From Branchiostoma floridae (taxonomy: Eukaryota > Chordata > Leptocardii > Amphioxiformes > Branchiostomatidae): a DNA stretch of 64,000 nucleotides. The notes beneath the pieces were generated by a model. It searched no databases, was not told where the DNA came from, and was given only the letters and a program-made list of their open reading frames with translations. The stretch is taken from the NCBI RefSeq assembly GCF_000003815.2, contig NC_049987.1:24784746-24848745 (forward strand). The letters run 5' to 3'. The stretch's first letter is position 1, and every line of letters starts with the position of its first letter. The position numbers and the translations under genes were made by a program. Below, piece after piece: positions 1 through 12,659 of this stretch.

Positions 1-126
1 CGTTCAACGGTGATGATAGCCGATCAATTAATGACGGGAGCCAGAAAGGCGCCGGTATTCCCACGAGACTGGAGCGATCATTTAATTGCATGTGCCATAT
101 TGACCCCTCAGGGGAGTGATTACGGT

Positions 127-470
127 TGGTGTTAATACTCGTGGTGTGTTGCAGTCCCCCCGGGTCTGTTTCCTTACAAGGGCCATGATGAGAAGTTAAG
201 ACGCAGTCATAACTTACTTGTTAAGTGTGCATAGTGTTCGTTTTCAGAATATCTTCTGTCTGGTCATCATCATCATCATAATTTACTGTGTTCTGCATCA
301 ACAATATTTGGCTGGTGTTAATACTCGGTGTGTGCTGCCATCCCGCAGGGTCTGTTTTCTTACAAGTGCCATGATGAGAAGTTAAGACGCAGTCATAACT
401 TATTCCTTATAACTGTGCATAGTGTTTGGTTTCAGAATCTGTTCTGTCTGGTAATCATCATCATCATTAC
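127..470 (+). repeat. Two-copy ~186-base tandem repeat
   Basis: TGGTGTTAATACTCG, AAGTTAAGACGCAGTCATAA and CTGGTCATCATCATCATCAT at 127-281 recur at 313-470 with scattered changes. A CAT microsatellite closes each copy. A GT run follows at about 508-538. Confidence 0.9.
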
Positions 471-538
471 CTTTGCCAGAATGGCTGAGGTTATGTTTTG
501 GGCGTGTTTGTGTGTCTGTGTGTGTGTGTGTGTGTGTG

Positions 539-902
539 CAGGGCTTGAAATACTTTTTTCTGCATACCTGCACTGGTGCAAGTAGCATTAAAAATTACCT
601 GCACCAGACCAATGTTACCTGCACCAGACAAATTTTATCTGCACCACTCTAAATTTGGGAAGTATGGATCATACTGAAATTGTTCAGGTCATTGCTATTT
701 TTCTTTTATACTTTATAGTTGGCAACAGTCAATGCGCATGCAGTAAAAGCAATCCACATACACCTACATCATGGGACATTTATGTTTAAAAACCCAGTAC
801 ATGGACCACTGCAGGTTAGGTGCAGGTAGACACCAGAAATACCTGCACAGCTCCAATTTTACCTGCACTAACATGCATATGCAGGTGGTATTTCGAGCCC
901 TG
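539..902 (-). mobile_element. hAT-like non-autonomous element with 5-base target duplication
   Basis: The terminal inverted repeats are CAGGGCTTGAAATA and TATTTCGAGCCCTG, flanked by GTGTG on both sides. The inside is dotted with TACCTGCAC/GTGCAGGTA motifs towards each end. The same element occurs at 23258-23606 in the opposite orientation. The CAGGG start fits hAT; classical hAT duplications are 8 bases, so the 5-base duplication is notable. It has no coding capacity. Strand is assigned relative to the second copy. Confidence 0.82.
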
Positions 903-1001
903 GTGTGTCAACAGTATAACTCGAGAAGGCTTGGATGGATGCTGATGATATCTGGTAGGTGGGCAGGGTCAAGTTCGATAATGGGCCCCCTGGCGGCTTG
1001 A

Positions 1002-1140
1002 TCACTGTGTTCTGCATCTACAGTCTTTGGAAAGTCCTGTAGCTGCATTCAGTCTTTCTTCATCTTTCTCCACTGTGCTCTGCATCCTGCAAGCTTCCTT
1101 AGCTCTTGGAGTTTCTTTACTGTATGGTAATACAGCAATG
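1002..1140 (-). mobile_element. Dispersed repeat fragment shared with 43095-43310
   Basis: CACTGTGTTCTGCATCTACAG, then GGAAAGTCCTGTAGCTGCATT, CATCCTGCAAGCTTCC and TAGCTC-TGGAGTTTCTTT recur near 43100-43230. The minus-strand frame (LQELRKLAG-like) suggests the coding part of a LINE, but the family is not recognised. Confidence 0.5.
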
Positions 1141-2802
1141 GAACAGAAACATTTTCTATTGCCTGTGATTTTGATTTGTTTATAATGCTGATGCTGAATT
1201 TTTGGGGGGCAGGGGGAGGCTGGAAAACTATTGATTGGAAGTGGTTTGTAATAATTTCTTTTTTCAGTCTGGAAGATAATCTGCAAAATGGCTGGGTCCT
1301 TGTGGATATTTCAAGTACATGTACTTTATTAGCCGTCAGTATTTAAAGCGTGAAGATTATGAGAAGTATTTATCACATTGAAGAAAATTAATCTTGTTGG
1401 TTACAAAAAGAGGTGCGATCTGGTTTAGTCTTTTAGAAGATAATTTGCATGGAAGTAGTCATTTGTATGCTGTGCGTACATAGCATTACCTTTTCATGCA
1501 TGCTGTATAGAATCCAATACAGGTTTGATAATGTGATTAGATAGGAAATTCAAGCAGCTCCAAAGATATCATGTCTATCTGTTCAACGAAAATTTTGATA
1601 TCGGATCGGTCTTCCAGAGATGTTGGACAGATATAGTCACTTGAAAGTACATAGCAGCATTTGTTTCCTATACTGCATACTAGTGCCATATATACCTGTA
1701 TACAGTATCAAATACTAGTGTCCAAGGAATCTAGTTTCAAGTGTTAAGACCTCAGAGCATTGCAGAAGAAATCCTGTCTGTTTGATGAAAGACATCAGTA
1801 ACAGATCGGCCTTCCACAGACGTTGGACAGAAATGAATGGAGACAATATTTGCCGCTATGGACCGAGGTCAACTGCCCAGGATGGCATTAATGTGCTGAT
1901 AGCCGGTTGTAACCGATCCTCATCTGTACAAGTCAGCGCCGGTAATGGGATGTTATTGCAATATTTCCCCGCTATGACGGAGAGAGGGGGAGGTTGGCTG
2001 GCATCAACACTAGGGAGAGCAGCTTTCATAACAGGTGATTTGGCAACGTCGGGTATGAATTACAAATGCATGTCTGCAATATGCTGCTAGTGTCTGTCTT
2101 GGGTATGGAATGGCTGGAAAAGGGGAAGGTCACCGCGCCCTTGACTGCTTTCTTTGATGAGGTCAATCCTCCCCATTTCCAGTCTTGGTATGTTCCGTCC
2201 CCTGACAAGGAAAAATGTATCCCAAGTTTATTAAAGATGTTTGTGGGGTCAAATCGGGGGTTTAGCTCTCGAAATGAAGTGGAGGCACCCAGTATAAAAG
2301 AAAGAATTGTCTGGTAGCATTTTGCAAGGTGATATGCAATAGCAAAGACTTGTTTTTCGACAGACGAAATGAAATCCATGTAATAAGGAAAGCAAGGAAT
2401 CGTTAAGTAGCGTTGGCGGATGATACGGGATAAGAAAAACTTGTTTTTCAACTGAATTGCATTTTCCTGGCATTTATTGATGTTTGTGAGGATGAACAGT
2501 TTTCAAATGAAATGTGTGGATGGCTTTATTGAGAGACAAACTCAGAGTCTAACACTAGCAGCCCAGGGGCTGAATTGTTGTTAGACTTTACATACACAAT
2601 GTTAAACTTGGCATACATATACAAATGAGCCAACGATCTGGTATACAAAATAATCTGGCATACAATAGAATAAAATATCATAATCGAATTGGTAAAAGGC
2701 AAGCTAGATAAAAACTGCTCTAATTCGAGAGGACTGGTTTGAGAAAGACGTTCACACAATTAACCATTAATTATAAAGTGGCAACAGTAGGCTTTGGTAC
2801 AG

Positions 2803-4248
2803 TCATGAATCGTTCAACAATCGGGTCATGTGGGGAATAGCACTGTTTCTGTAGCGCTCAGTTCTGCAACGTTGCAAGTTCAGTTTCGTAGATGAACGAG
2901 TTGACCGACTGCTGATGTTCCCTCGCATGTCAGGCAGGAAGTGACGGTACAGTTCTGATGAAAGCAGAGACTTGGCAAAGTTCAGTGTCAGACTGGAACG
3001 ACGTTCGTGGAGGGAGGGCAGCCGCAGGAGGGTGCACGCCTCAGAGTACGCGATGTCAGACCCCAGGATGATGCGGACAGCGCGTCTCTGTATCTTCTCG
3101 ATCCTCTGGGTCTGTGTGTTTGTCAGCCCAGGATGCCAGACTGGCGCAGCGTATTCAGTGACAGGACGGATATAACACACGTACACTGTCACGAGATCTT
3201 CTGTTGGAACATGGAAGTGTTTCAGTTTCCGTAGCAGGTACAAACACTGGCTCGCTCTGCTGCATATATGATCAACATGAGCGTTCCACTTTAGATCTGC
3301 CTGTAGGAAAACCCCCAATATCCTCATAACTTTGACTTGCTGCAGTTCGATGTCGTTAAGATAGAGGGGATAGGGAACAGGTGCAGCTTTTGCTGAAATG
3401 GATGTGCATCACCTGCAATTTCTTTGGATGCAGGACCATATGTTGATCGTGGGACCATTTGTCGAGGTCATGTACGTCATTCCGCACCTTTGGAATGGCA
3501 GTGGACGGGCTTCGAATGCCCAANNNNNNNNNNNNNNNNNNNNNNNNNNNNNNNNNNNNNNNNNNNNNNNNNNNNNNNNNNNNNNNNNNNNNNNNNNNNN
3601 NNNNNNNNNNNNNNNNNNNNNNNGATTTAAGTCATCGACAAATTTCCACCTCTTTGACGAAGCATGGCTAGCCGCACTATTAATATATGCAATAAAGATA
3701 AGCGGTCCAAGAATGGTTCCCTGAGGAAGGCCACAGGTGACCGTAGCGCTGGCAGAGAGAACCCCGTGATACCGCACGACCTGTGATCTGTTTGTCAGGA
3801 ATTCAGAGATCCATCTCACAAGCGACGGACGGAGGCCTAGCTCAATCAGACGGCATATGGCTGTATTATGACTGACCCGGTCAAATGCCTTGCTGAAGTC
3901 CGTAGACACAAGGGAGCATAACGTCTTTGGCTCGTCGGTGGCCTTGAAAAGTTCATCTGTTAAGTTCAGGAGGCAATGGGTTGTAGACCTTCCTCTAAGA
4001 CACCCGAATTGTTGGGGGTCGACTTGATTAGAGATATCAGAGACGGCCCATTCGGCGACGAAACTTTCAGCAACCTTGCCAAGAATGGAGGTCAGTGAAA
4101 TCGGGCGAAGTTCGTTGACCGATGGAGGCTTGGATTTGGGTATGGGAACCACGACGGCTCGCTTCCACTCGTCAGGGATTGAGCCTTGCGCGAGAGACGC
4201 ATTGAGCACATCAGAGCACAGCAAATGTAACGGAAAGCGGGGATTCAT
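2803..4248 (-). pseudogene. Reverse transcriptase of a CR1/jockey-type LINE, 5'-truncated and frameshifted
   Basis: From 4248 downwards on the minus strand the frame reads IPDEWKRAVVVPIPKSKPPS, RPISLTSILGK, DFSKAFDRVSH, GLPQGTILGPLIFIAYIN and KFVDDLN, i.e. the RT palm motifs with FVDD as the catalytic box. The 100-base gap (3524-3623) follows at once. After the gap one frame continues as LDKWSHDQHMVLHPKK. A frameshift then occurs near 3375-3400 before MRILGVFLQADLKWNAHVD and the thumb/C-terminal part (PVWHPGLTNTQTQRIEKIQR), ending at a stop near 2803. The N-terminal endonuclease is missing. It is not functional as assembled. Confidence 0.88.
3524..3623. other. Assembly gap (100 Ns)
   Basis: Exactly 100 Ns lie inside the LINE reverse transcriptase, directly after the catalytic FVDD motif. 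The round length indicates a placeholder of unknown true size. Confidence 0.99.
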
Positions 4249-4561
4249 TACCTAGCGTTTCCAGATGATTCGGGACAAGAAAGACTTGTTTTTCTACTGG
4301 AGTGCATTTTCCTCACAGTTACAAGTGATGCCTGTAAAGATGAACAGTTTTTTGAATAAACAGTAACTAAACGTGTCTGTATAGACTGAATGACACACAA
4401 ACGTTGGGAATCAATGCTTTCCATTGACAGATGAGAGGTGATAAGAAAGACTCGTTTTTGGACCGAAGTGCATTTTCCTGGCAGTTAGAAGGGGATAAGC
4501 ATTGCCCGGGGAGCGATAATGACCTTCGCATAGGTGGATCTGAAGTCATGCAGAAAGATTC

Positions 4562-5290
4562 TGTAGCCCTGGTGGATGGGTGACATAATTGGACTGTGGG
4601 CATGGAACTTGGCAGGTGTAGTCTTGGTTGCTGACTGGTTTTTCAATTTATTTTGTGATAGAAACAAGGTTCAGTGAAATTATTAGAGGAATAGAAATCA
4701 TAATGACAATGATCTTTATCAATGCAGAAAGATAGTTGCCCTGGTGGGGTGGATTAGATAATTGGACTGGGGGCATGGAACTAGGCAGGTGTAGTCTTGG
4801 TGGTTGCTGACTCGTTTTCCAATTTGGTGATAGAAGCAAGGTTCAGTGAAATTATTAGAGGAATTATAGTAATTGTAATGGCAATGAGTCTTATTGGATA
4901 TTAATGCAGGAAGACGCTGTTGCCCTGATGGAATGGATAAGGTAATTGGATTTAGAGCATTTAACTACAAATGTACATGTAGGCAGCCTATGTAGCCTTG
5001 GTGGTTGCTGACTGGTTTTCCAATTTGGTGATAGAAACAAGATTCAGTGAAATTATTAGAGGAATTATGATGACAATGATCTTTATTGGATATGAATTCA
5101 GAAATTCCTAGTGGAATGGATGCGATAATTGGATTGTGAGCATGGAATTGGGCAGGTTTAGCTACATTGGTTGGTGACTGGTTTTCAAGTTCATGAATTT
5201 GGCTCCAATTTGGTGATGGAAACAAGGCTCAATAGAATAATTAGAGAAGTCGTAATAATAATTATTATAACAACAATGAATATTATTAGA
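4562..5290 (+). repeat. Four-copy ~180-base tandem repeat
   Basis: Units begin near 4562, 4737, 4918 and 5100. They share TAATTGGA-T-GGGCATGGAA, GGTTGCTGACTGGTTTTCCA, TTGGTGATAGAAACAAG and GTGAAATTATTAGAGGAATT. Confidence 0.88.
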
Positions 5291-6029
5291 TATTCATGCT
5301 AAATGTGTTCAGTTAGATAACAAAAGTAAAGAGTAGAAAAATTCTGCTATATTCCATTTAGGTCTCTTCCCTCGTCTTAAAAAATTAATGGACAAATTTA
5401 TTGAGTTTTTCTGTTACATTGTAGTTTTTAGATAGCATACATGTACTTTATATATGCTAACATTTTGTCAGTTCTGCAGAATTCTTCAGATAGAATTTGG
5501 GTCAACTGTACATGATTTAAATAATCAATGTTCCCCTTTAGTTACTATTGGTATTCTGTGATTTAAAAGTATCTGATAAAACAAAAGTTTTTCAGATTCA
5601 GAGTGCCTTTCCGGATTTATAGTGTTGCCTGTTGCAGATGTGTGAAGGATTTGGTTATATTTACTCCCTCACCCTTCTCTGTAAGGGTTGCCCCTGGATA
5701 TGGGAAAATGCAGTCAGCCAGATTTCAAATTCCTTTGATGTGCGCGGCAATTTACGGTCCAAAGCTGTGTGGAAGACGACGCACGGAATGATGATTCCAC
5801 ATTCCCGGAAGCAAGGAATTCATTGACCTGACATCATTCCGGTTTCGTAAGACTGAATCACAAGTAGTCAAGAACACAAGGCATTAATTCCAGAAATGGG
5901 TGATGTGTTAATCATAGATTTTGGTGGCTTTCTTTTAAGTTTTATCACCTCTATCATTAGTTTCACCTACCTGATAGGGAAAAATCAGGCCACTGGGATT
6001 TGATATCTAACTTAAAAAGAATATCTGCT

Positions 6030-6690
6030 TCAAAAGCCAGGTGGTCCTTGTGTAGAGGTGGTCACTAGTACATTTTGGACTGTATATCAATGGTCAGGTG
6101 GTCCTTATGTAGAGATGTTCTCAGGTATGTTTTTGACTGTACATCAATGGCCAGGTGATCCTTATGTAGAGGTGGTTACAGATAAACTATGTTTTTGACT
6201 GTACATCAATGGCCAAGTGGTCCTTATGTAGAGGTGGTCACAGGTACAGGTTTGACTATATATCAATGGCCAGGTGTTCCTTATGTATAGGTGGCCACAG
6301 GTACAGGTTTTTGGTTATTGTTTTATCATAAATATTAATGGCCAGGTGGTCCTTATGTAGAGCTCAGGTCACAGTTATGTTCTTGGCTGTATATCAATGG
6401 CCAGTGGTTCTTATGTAGAGATGGTCACATGTACAGGTATATTTTTGACTGTACATCAATAGCTAGGTGATCCTTATGTAGAGGTGGTCACTTAGTACAT
6501 TTTGGACTGTACATCAATGGCCAGGTGGTCCTTATGTAGAGGTGGTCACTAGTACAGGTTTTTGGTTATTGTTTTATGATAAATATCAATGGCCAGGTTG
6601 TCCTTATGTAGAGGTGGTCACACGTACAGGTTTGACTGTATATCAATGGCCAGGTGGTCCTTATGTAGAGGTGGTCACACATACAGGTTT
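6030..6690 (+). repeat. ~60-base minisatellite, about 11 copies
   Basis: The unit is ATCAATGGCCAGGTGGTCC, TTATGTAGAGGTGGTCAC and AGGTACAGGTTTTTGACTGT. CCTTATGTAGAG-type motifs recur from 6042 to 6659. Copies are moderately diverged. Confidence 0.92.
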
Positions 6691-7758
6691 ATAGGACGTT
6701 GCAAGTTCCTCTCTGAGCAGATATCTGTTTGGTATTCTGTGGGAAAGCCTGTAAGGAATTGAAACAGGGCCAAATTAAATGCCTTCCATGCATCCTGCCG
6801 GCAATACCAAATCTGTGGTATTGAAGTGGCCGTCAGAGTTACCAGGGGGGACCTGGGGTCAAGCATTGATCCGCGCAGAATGAAACACTTCAAAGCGCTG
6901 TGTTGAATTCTGTCTCGTCTTGTGATGTATTTTGATTTGTCGGATGTTCCGTATGGCGTGTTCAGTTTGCGTATGGTGAAAAACTTGTGGGAATTGATAA
7001 CTGCATATCCATTTATGGAAGGATGCCTACTACCTACTACTACTATATCAGTTTATTGGAGGAAGAACTCTCCTATAATTGTTTTGTTTTTTTCCAAAGA
7101 AAATGGGGAAGTGAAGTAAAAGAATTTCTCTTCTTAGTTATACCTCCAGTAGTCAAAGTATAATGGTAGTACCTTGGAAATACAGTCAAACCTTTGTTAA
7201 TTTTTTTTATTTATTTGATTTCACAGATTTTGAATTAAACAAGAAATCTGTTAAGACCTGGCACAAGAAAAAATACAAAGTTGCAGTAAAGGTGAAAAAA
7301 GACAAACTGTCAATTAAGGGACCTAAAATTGTCACTGAATACAGTTGGTCAATACAGACATTATTCTTAATACTTTGGGGGAATGGGGAAAATAATGGGG
7401 GAAAATAATTGAGTGAGTGAGAGAGTTATCTGCAATGCTCTAATCTTTTTAATCTCAAGCTGTCCTCTGAATTTACATAGTTCCCGACCAATAGTGGCCG
7501 CAAAACCATTGGAAGACCATCCTGTTCTGAAAGTGTACAGTTGCAAAAAGTTGTGAGGAGTAAGTTTTGACACCCCGGCATCCGAGATAACGGCCACTTG
7601 TCCAATTTTCCAGTGGCCGGAGGTGTCAAGCTCCCCGTCAGGTATTATTGACAAATAGCCGTTTTCAGTTTCCAATTATTCGCAGGTGAATCAAATTTGG
7701 GGCCCAGCATGCTGACCTGTGGCGAGTGGGCCATAAATGCCTCTCCCCTCTGGCGGAA

Positions 7759-7970
7759 TACTGTAAATGCAAAAATGTTCGCGGTGGATTAATGTTCGCG
7801 GTTTTCGTGGTGGACACTTCAATGCGAAATTAAAACCACTGCGAACATTTTTCCATAGCAGTAAGAGACTACAGTACATGGTGCTACCGCGAAATTAAAA
7901 CCACTGCGAAAAGTCGATTTTCCCTCTACCGCGAAATTAAATCCCCGCGAACTTAAATGCATTTACAGTA
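7759..7970. mobile_element. TA-flanked palindromic MITE (mariner-like)
   Basis: The ends are TACTGTAAATGC and GCATTTACAGTA. The interior is a near-palindrome of GTTCGCGGTGGATTAATG and CCGCGAAATTAAA motifs. A TA dinucleotide at each end fits a Tc1/mariner target duplication. Related copies are at 9620-9762, 45713-45914 and 49697-49907. Confidence 0.85.
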
Positions 7971-9013
7971 CATTTGTACAGTCAAACTTGTTCAGGTGAT
8001 GACCATATCTTCATAAGGACGACCTGGCTATTGTGTTTGGTCGTCTGTTAGGTTGTCCCAACAGGAAGTCTGTTCATACAGCACCAGGAAAACTGCTGAA
8101 TGCTCAGGATTTGTACCATTTACAAAAATACCTGTTTAGGACTGTATTCTCACTTTGTTAGACGAGCGGTCTGCAGGCCAATTCAAGCTCATTTATTTAG
8201 AGACAGTGGGATCGTACCTTCAGTCTTGTGACTGATTTTCATGTGAGCCCAGCATGGAATACAAAAGACAAAATAAACAAACAAACAAATAAATAACAAT
8301 GATATGAAAGTAAAGGTACTCAAGTAAATCACAATTAAGTCTTGATTAGCATGCATATGCTCTATTAAGAGCCAATTAAAAGTAAACACACTAAATCATA
8401 ACAAAAGTAATTCAAGTTACTCAAATATATGAAACTGTTGTAAATATCAAACCTAAGTCACAAATCCAAATCGATATTCTAACTCATTATTCTATATCTA
8501 TTCTAGTCCAAATTTGTTTCTGTTGGTCATGAATAAACAAAGTTTCAAACAAACAACGAAGCATTAAGTATGCAAAACATATCTTGCAGAGGAAACCTGC
8601 TATATATAAAGTGAAATCCAATTATCCGAGCTCGCCGCAAGACAAATCTCAAAAACAACATGCAGGGATTTTCTGGCGTAATCCGCGGATTATGACAGCA
8701 GGAACCAATGATACGCCGAATCTAGTTTTAGCCCCGCGATGCAACGTATGAGCCGCTGATAGGATTGGATCGGGAATCGGGGCACGTGCGCGGGATTCCA
8801 AGGGGGGGTTCGGAGAGGTGTCGCCTATTTACGACTTGGTTGCCTCGGAAAATTGAGTCTTAAGCAGAATGCGGGGAGCACCTCTCGATATTCGCGGCAT
8901 CCCTCGGGTGCCGGCCAGAAATAATGATGTAATTTACTGCTAAGATGGAACCCGTATTAACGGACATGCACCCACGGCGCTGCATTCGTCTCTGGAATAA
9001 CTAAGAAAGTTTG

Positions 9014-9430
9014 GTCTCATTTCTGTCCCGTGTCTGCGTGTAACTAAGTCTAAAGGCAAAAAACTTCATTATCCTACTACAGTGCTACAACTTATTTCTT
9101 TTCTATGAATAAATGCTGCTAAGGCAGCAAATTTGTTGTGGTATAAAAATAATAGAGTCATTTCAGTCCCCTCTCTAGATCTGTGTATAACTGAATCTGG
9201 ACAAGGAAAACTTGTTTAATCCCGGGAGGGCTTTGCTACAAATTTCCTTTTTCCGTAAAAATGCTGTTTTGCAAAAAAAGTATTTTTTTGTGTTGGGATC
9301 AGAATGATAGTCATTTTGATGCTGTGCTTGATTCAGAAAATAGCTTGTTATCTCACTACCCGTTTACATTTGATTTTCCCTGTACAAATGCTGTCACAGT
9401 GACTAAGTGAATTTGTTGAGGAATAAGAAT
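9014..9430 (+). repeat. Degenerate ~150-base tandem, about three copies
   Basis: GTGTAACT-A-TCT-, CAAGGAAAACTTGTT, AAATGCTGT and AATTTGTTG-GG-ATAA-AATA recur about every 150 bases. Similarity is low, so the boundaries are approximate. Confidence 0.45.
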
Positions 9431-9619
9431 AGTGGGAAAGGGTCTTAAAGTTATTTTCAATCCCTGCTTCCTCATTCCACTTATACTTGCATTAAGGTTA
9501 TTTTCATTTCTAGATGGGAATGTTTATCACCGTTATTTCATAAACACCTTAAATCTAATGCTGTTAAAGTCTGTGGATGTGAATACAATGGAAACAATGT
9601 GTTCTTATCTCCTATCTGC

Positions 9620-9762
9620 ACTGTAAATGCATTTAAGTTTGCGGGGATTTTATTTTGCAGTAGCGAGAAAAAGGACTTTTCGCGGTGGTTTTAAGTTCGT
9701 GGTTGCACCGTGCACTGTTGTCTCTTACTGCCATGGAAAGATGTTTGCGGTGGTTTTTAAAA
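9620..9762. mobile_element. Truncated TA-flanked palindromic MITE
   Basis: It begins ACTGTAAATGCATTTAAG and runs through GCGGGGATTTTATTTTGCAG and CTTTTCGCGGTGGTTTTAAG, then is lost in an A-rich stretch near 9762. The far end is missing. Confidence 0.75.
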
Positions 9763-10642
9763 AAAAGTATCCTATTAATTGTAACATTTCTTTTGAGTTA
9801 GGAGGAAAATGTAGCTTGTAAGGAATGCAGAAACATCATGGCTGCCTCCTAGCAATCATTTTTCCTTCATTCTTTCATTCCTTCCTTCCTTCCTTCCTTC
9901 CTTCATTTTACCATGTAAGTGCAAAGGGTGAGGCATTACATACACATGCAGCTTTCCTGAATGGTTGGTTGGAGATCTCTGAAAGCTTTATGGTTTAAAG
10001 ATAAGGCTTAAGCACCTTTTACGTGTCCCTTGGGATTTCTGCCTGATTAAGTCAGCTGTGCTGTGCAGTCAGGAGTTAAAGCTAAACAGCAGAAAGGCAT
10101 AAAAACCTTATTCAAAAGCCACATATGCATGGGAACAAAGTCAATCATTAGAGCCCATCTTAACAATTTTTTTCTAATCAGATAAAAGCAGTTTGGCAAT
10201 GAAATGTACATGTAAAACAAGATTTCTTACAACAATTAACTGATGATTTTTTTGTGTGCAAAATCAGCAGTTTTGCTGTCAATTACCAAGCCATTGACTT
10301 GAGTTGGTGCCCTGAAACGTTAACTCATTTTATATTAAATGTGTAGTGCAAGGCCATCTGCAAGACCGGTCCCTCTGTCCTAGGATGGAAATGTGCTTCT
10401 TGGGTCGGACACATCAGTCCCAAACTTTATATTGAAGTTTTTAGCTGTCTTTCAACTCGACAAATTGCTCACCTCAACTTTCGGTCGCACATCCGTCGAC
10501 CTTTGTCAGGAGTCCTAAACCTCCTAAAAAGAATTTAACAACGAAAATTAAAAACATGAGCTCCCAAACAATGCAAGAAATAAAGCTGGGGACAGCCGTG
10601 GTTTAAGCCCAGTCCTTAAATGCTCAATGATCAATACCCTAA

Positions 10643-11031
10643 GGCCTAGGGAAAAAAATGTTGTGTTTCCTGTTTCCCTACCTTCCCTAGAAAAGCCTGC
10701 CGACCCTAGACTTTTTTTTGGGTGGGCAGTGGAGTCACATAGCTTCCAGTTAGAATTTTTATTCAGCCTGCTTCCTATTGAAGTAAAAACAGTCTGCTTG
10801 TCCTATCTAATGAAGGATTAATGTATCTATTGTGCACAAAATCAAAGTTAGACATTGAAAGACAAGTGTCCTCATACATTACAGTTTCCTTTGTTCAACT
10901 GTATTGTAATATGTATCACTAGATTTTTGGCTAGCCTAAAAAAAATTACAAAAAAAAAAGATATCCCCTACCTACCAACCCTAATTTTTTCAGGACTGAA
11001 ACAGGAAACACAACATTTTTTTTCCTAGGCC
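10643..11031. mobile_element. PIF/Harbinger-like MITE with TAA target duplication
   Basis: The inverted ends GGCCTAGGGAAAAAAATG and ATTTTTTTTCCTAGGCC extend as GTTGTGTTTCCTGTTTC on both sides and are flanked by TAA at 10640-10642 and 11032-11034. A 3-base TWA duplication and GG-starting termini fit PIF/Harbinger. Length 389 bases, non-coding. Confidence 0.82.
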
Positions 11032-12659
11032 TAAGAGTGTGAAGTGTGTAATTTCCCTGGGAACAAGTGTCCAATTATCTCAGTATAATGATCTTTTCTC
11101 CAGCTGGGATTCTCTCCTCGTCTGTGTCTAATTCTTCTTCATATGGCAACAACAAGTAAATTTTACGGATGACATCTTCCAAGGTTTTAATTATCATGGG
11201 TTTTGTGTGAATTTGTAATATACGACTTGAAGTCAAACTTTTAATGGTGAGGTATGGGGCATACCCTTGTTACCAATGAATCTTTCGTTTTTGTGTCACA
11301 TGAGAAAACTTAATACGTCTACAAGGCGATGATTCATCGATTACAGTATATGGATGATTCGTCTTGGAACCCCAAAATTGATTGATACAAGAGTGCGACT
11401 AAGAAAAAGTTTGGCAAAAATAAATTGCATACATTATGAAATGTAAGTGGCCAGGAAAGTTAAAAGCAAATGACTAAACACAGAATTCATGCACGTTGTG
11501 CAGAACAATCGATCATCTAATTTATTCTTTCACATCTGTGAAATCTATGTAATTTGGTATCCTTCTATTGGTATCAGTTTTCCGATGTTTCTTTCAATTC
11601 ACACCCCATATACTTGCTCATTTTGCAAAAGAAAAAGTTTTATTCATTCTATGTGCAGAACCAGCTTTAAGTATAACATCCTCTATAAGCCTGAAAGGCA
11701 TGAAAGCCCATTTCTTGAAACTTACCAAAAAAAGAAGAAGTTTTCTTCATTCTATATGCAGAGCCAGTTATAACAGCCTCTCTAAGCCTGAAAGGCAAGA
11801 AAGCCCATTTTCTTGGTCCCGTAATGGCCATCTTGGCTCCCCGGAGATGAGGACATTACAGTTGGTGACCTAAAACCTCATTACGACTGCCCAGCGGCCG
11901 CCGAAAAGTACCATGTTTGTACGTTATAATTAGTTTTCTGTCCGTTTTGTCGTCAATTTGGCTCTCAGTGCAGCCTCTGCGAGGACAGCGAGATAAATCC
12001 ACATCCCTACAAAGTCCCTCCCGGCTTTTCCCCATCCGTGAGTTGTGGGACAGTCGGACAGCTAACGTTGTCTTTTGGGTAAGACGAACGCGTGCCTGCA
12101 CCTATCAGCATCGAAACGCGCTGCTCTCGCCGTAAATCAGGCGAAATATTCCCTCCGGCTCTCATTACTTCTGTCAGTCGCGACGGAAAATGCCTCGGGG
12201 ATACGGATAGGGGACATTTCGACTCTTGCCAGAGTTTTTTCCTCCTTTTGGAAGTTCAAAATGGGTGTTTTTTTAACGCCAGTCTTGCTGCAAGCCCTAG
12301 CGCAGCACCTGTGTTTGTATGATAACCGTGAGAAATGGGGAAGGTGATGTGTGGGTGAAGATTACAACTGCCAGGCGCCTTTGCTTGAGATATTTCCTGT
12401 ATGTATACACAGAGTAGCTTTGAGATTAACATCTTGCGGTTACAGGAGAGACCCTGTACATAGCATGTTGATTTGTACACTCAAAACTTTTTTCTCTGGC
12501 AACTCTTGGCGTACCTTAGAAGTAAAAGTTGTCCATTTTTCTTCTTACCTTTGACCACCTGATGAAAGATGTTGTTGCCAACTCTATTTAACATTTACTC
12601 AACTGTACCATTAGGTGCCTCAAGCATGTTAAGGGGAAGGGCTTATAATGTAAAATGTA

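Larger units (their letters stand above)
2522..4248 (-). mobile_element. CR1-like non-LTR retrotransposon remnant
   Basis: The RT pseudogene is followed on the minus strand by a 3' UTR whose end reads GGGCTGCTAGTGTTAGACTC then TTTGTCTCTCAATAAAGCC, typical of CR1-family tails. The element is 5'-truncated near 4248. It interrupts a set of related short repeats: TTGTTTTTC-ACTG-A-TGCATTTTCCT occurs on both sides (about 2440 and 4290) and again near 4455. No clear target duplication was seen. Confidence 0.8.

Noticed and set aside
400-588. Open frames rich in THTHTH or CVCVCV
   Set aside because: Translation of a GT/CA microsatellite.
2026-2451. 141-codon minus-strand open frame near the LINE
   Set aside because: No similarity to LINE ORF1 or RT; partly overlaps short repeats. 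Not supported.
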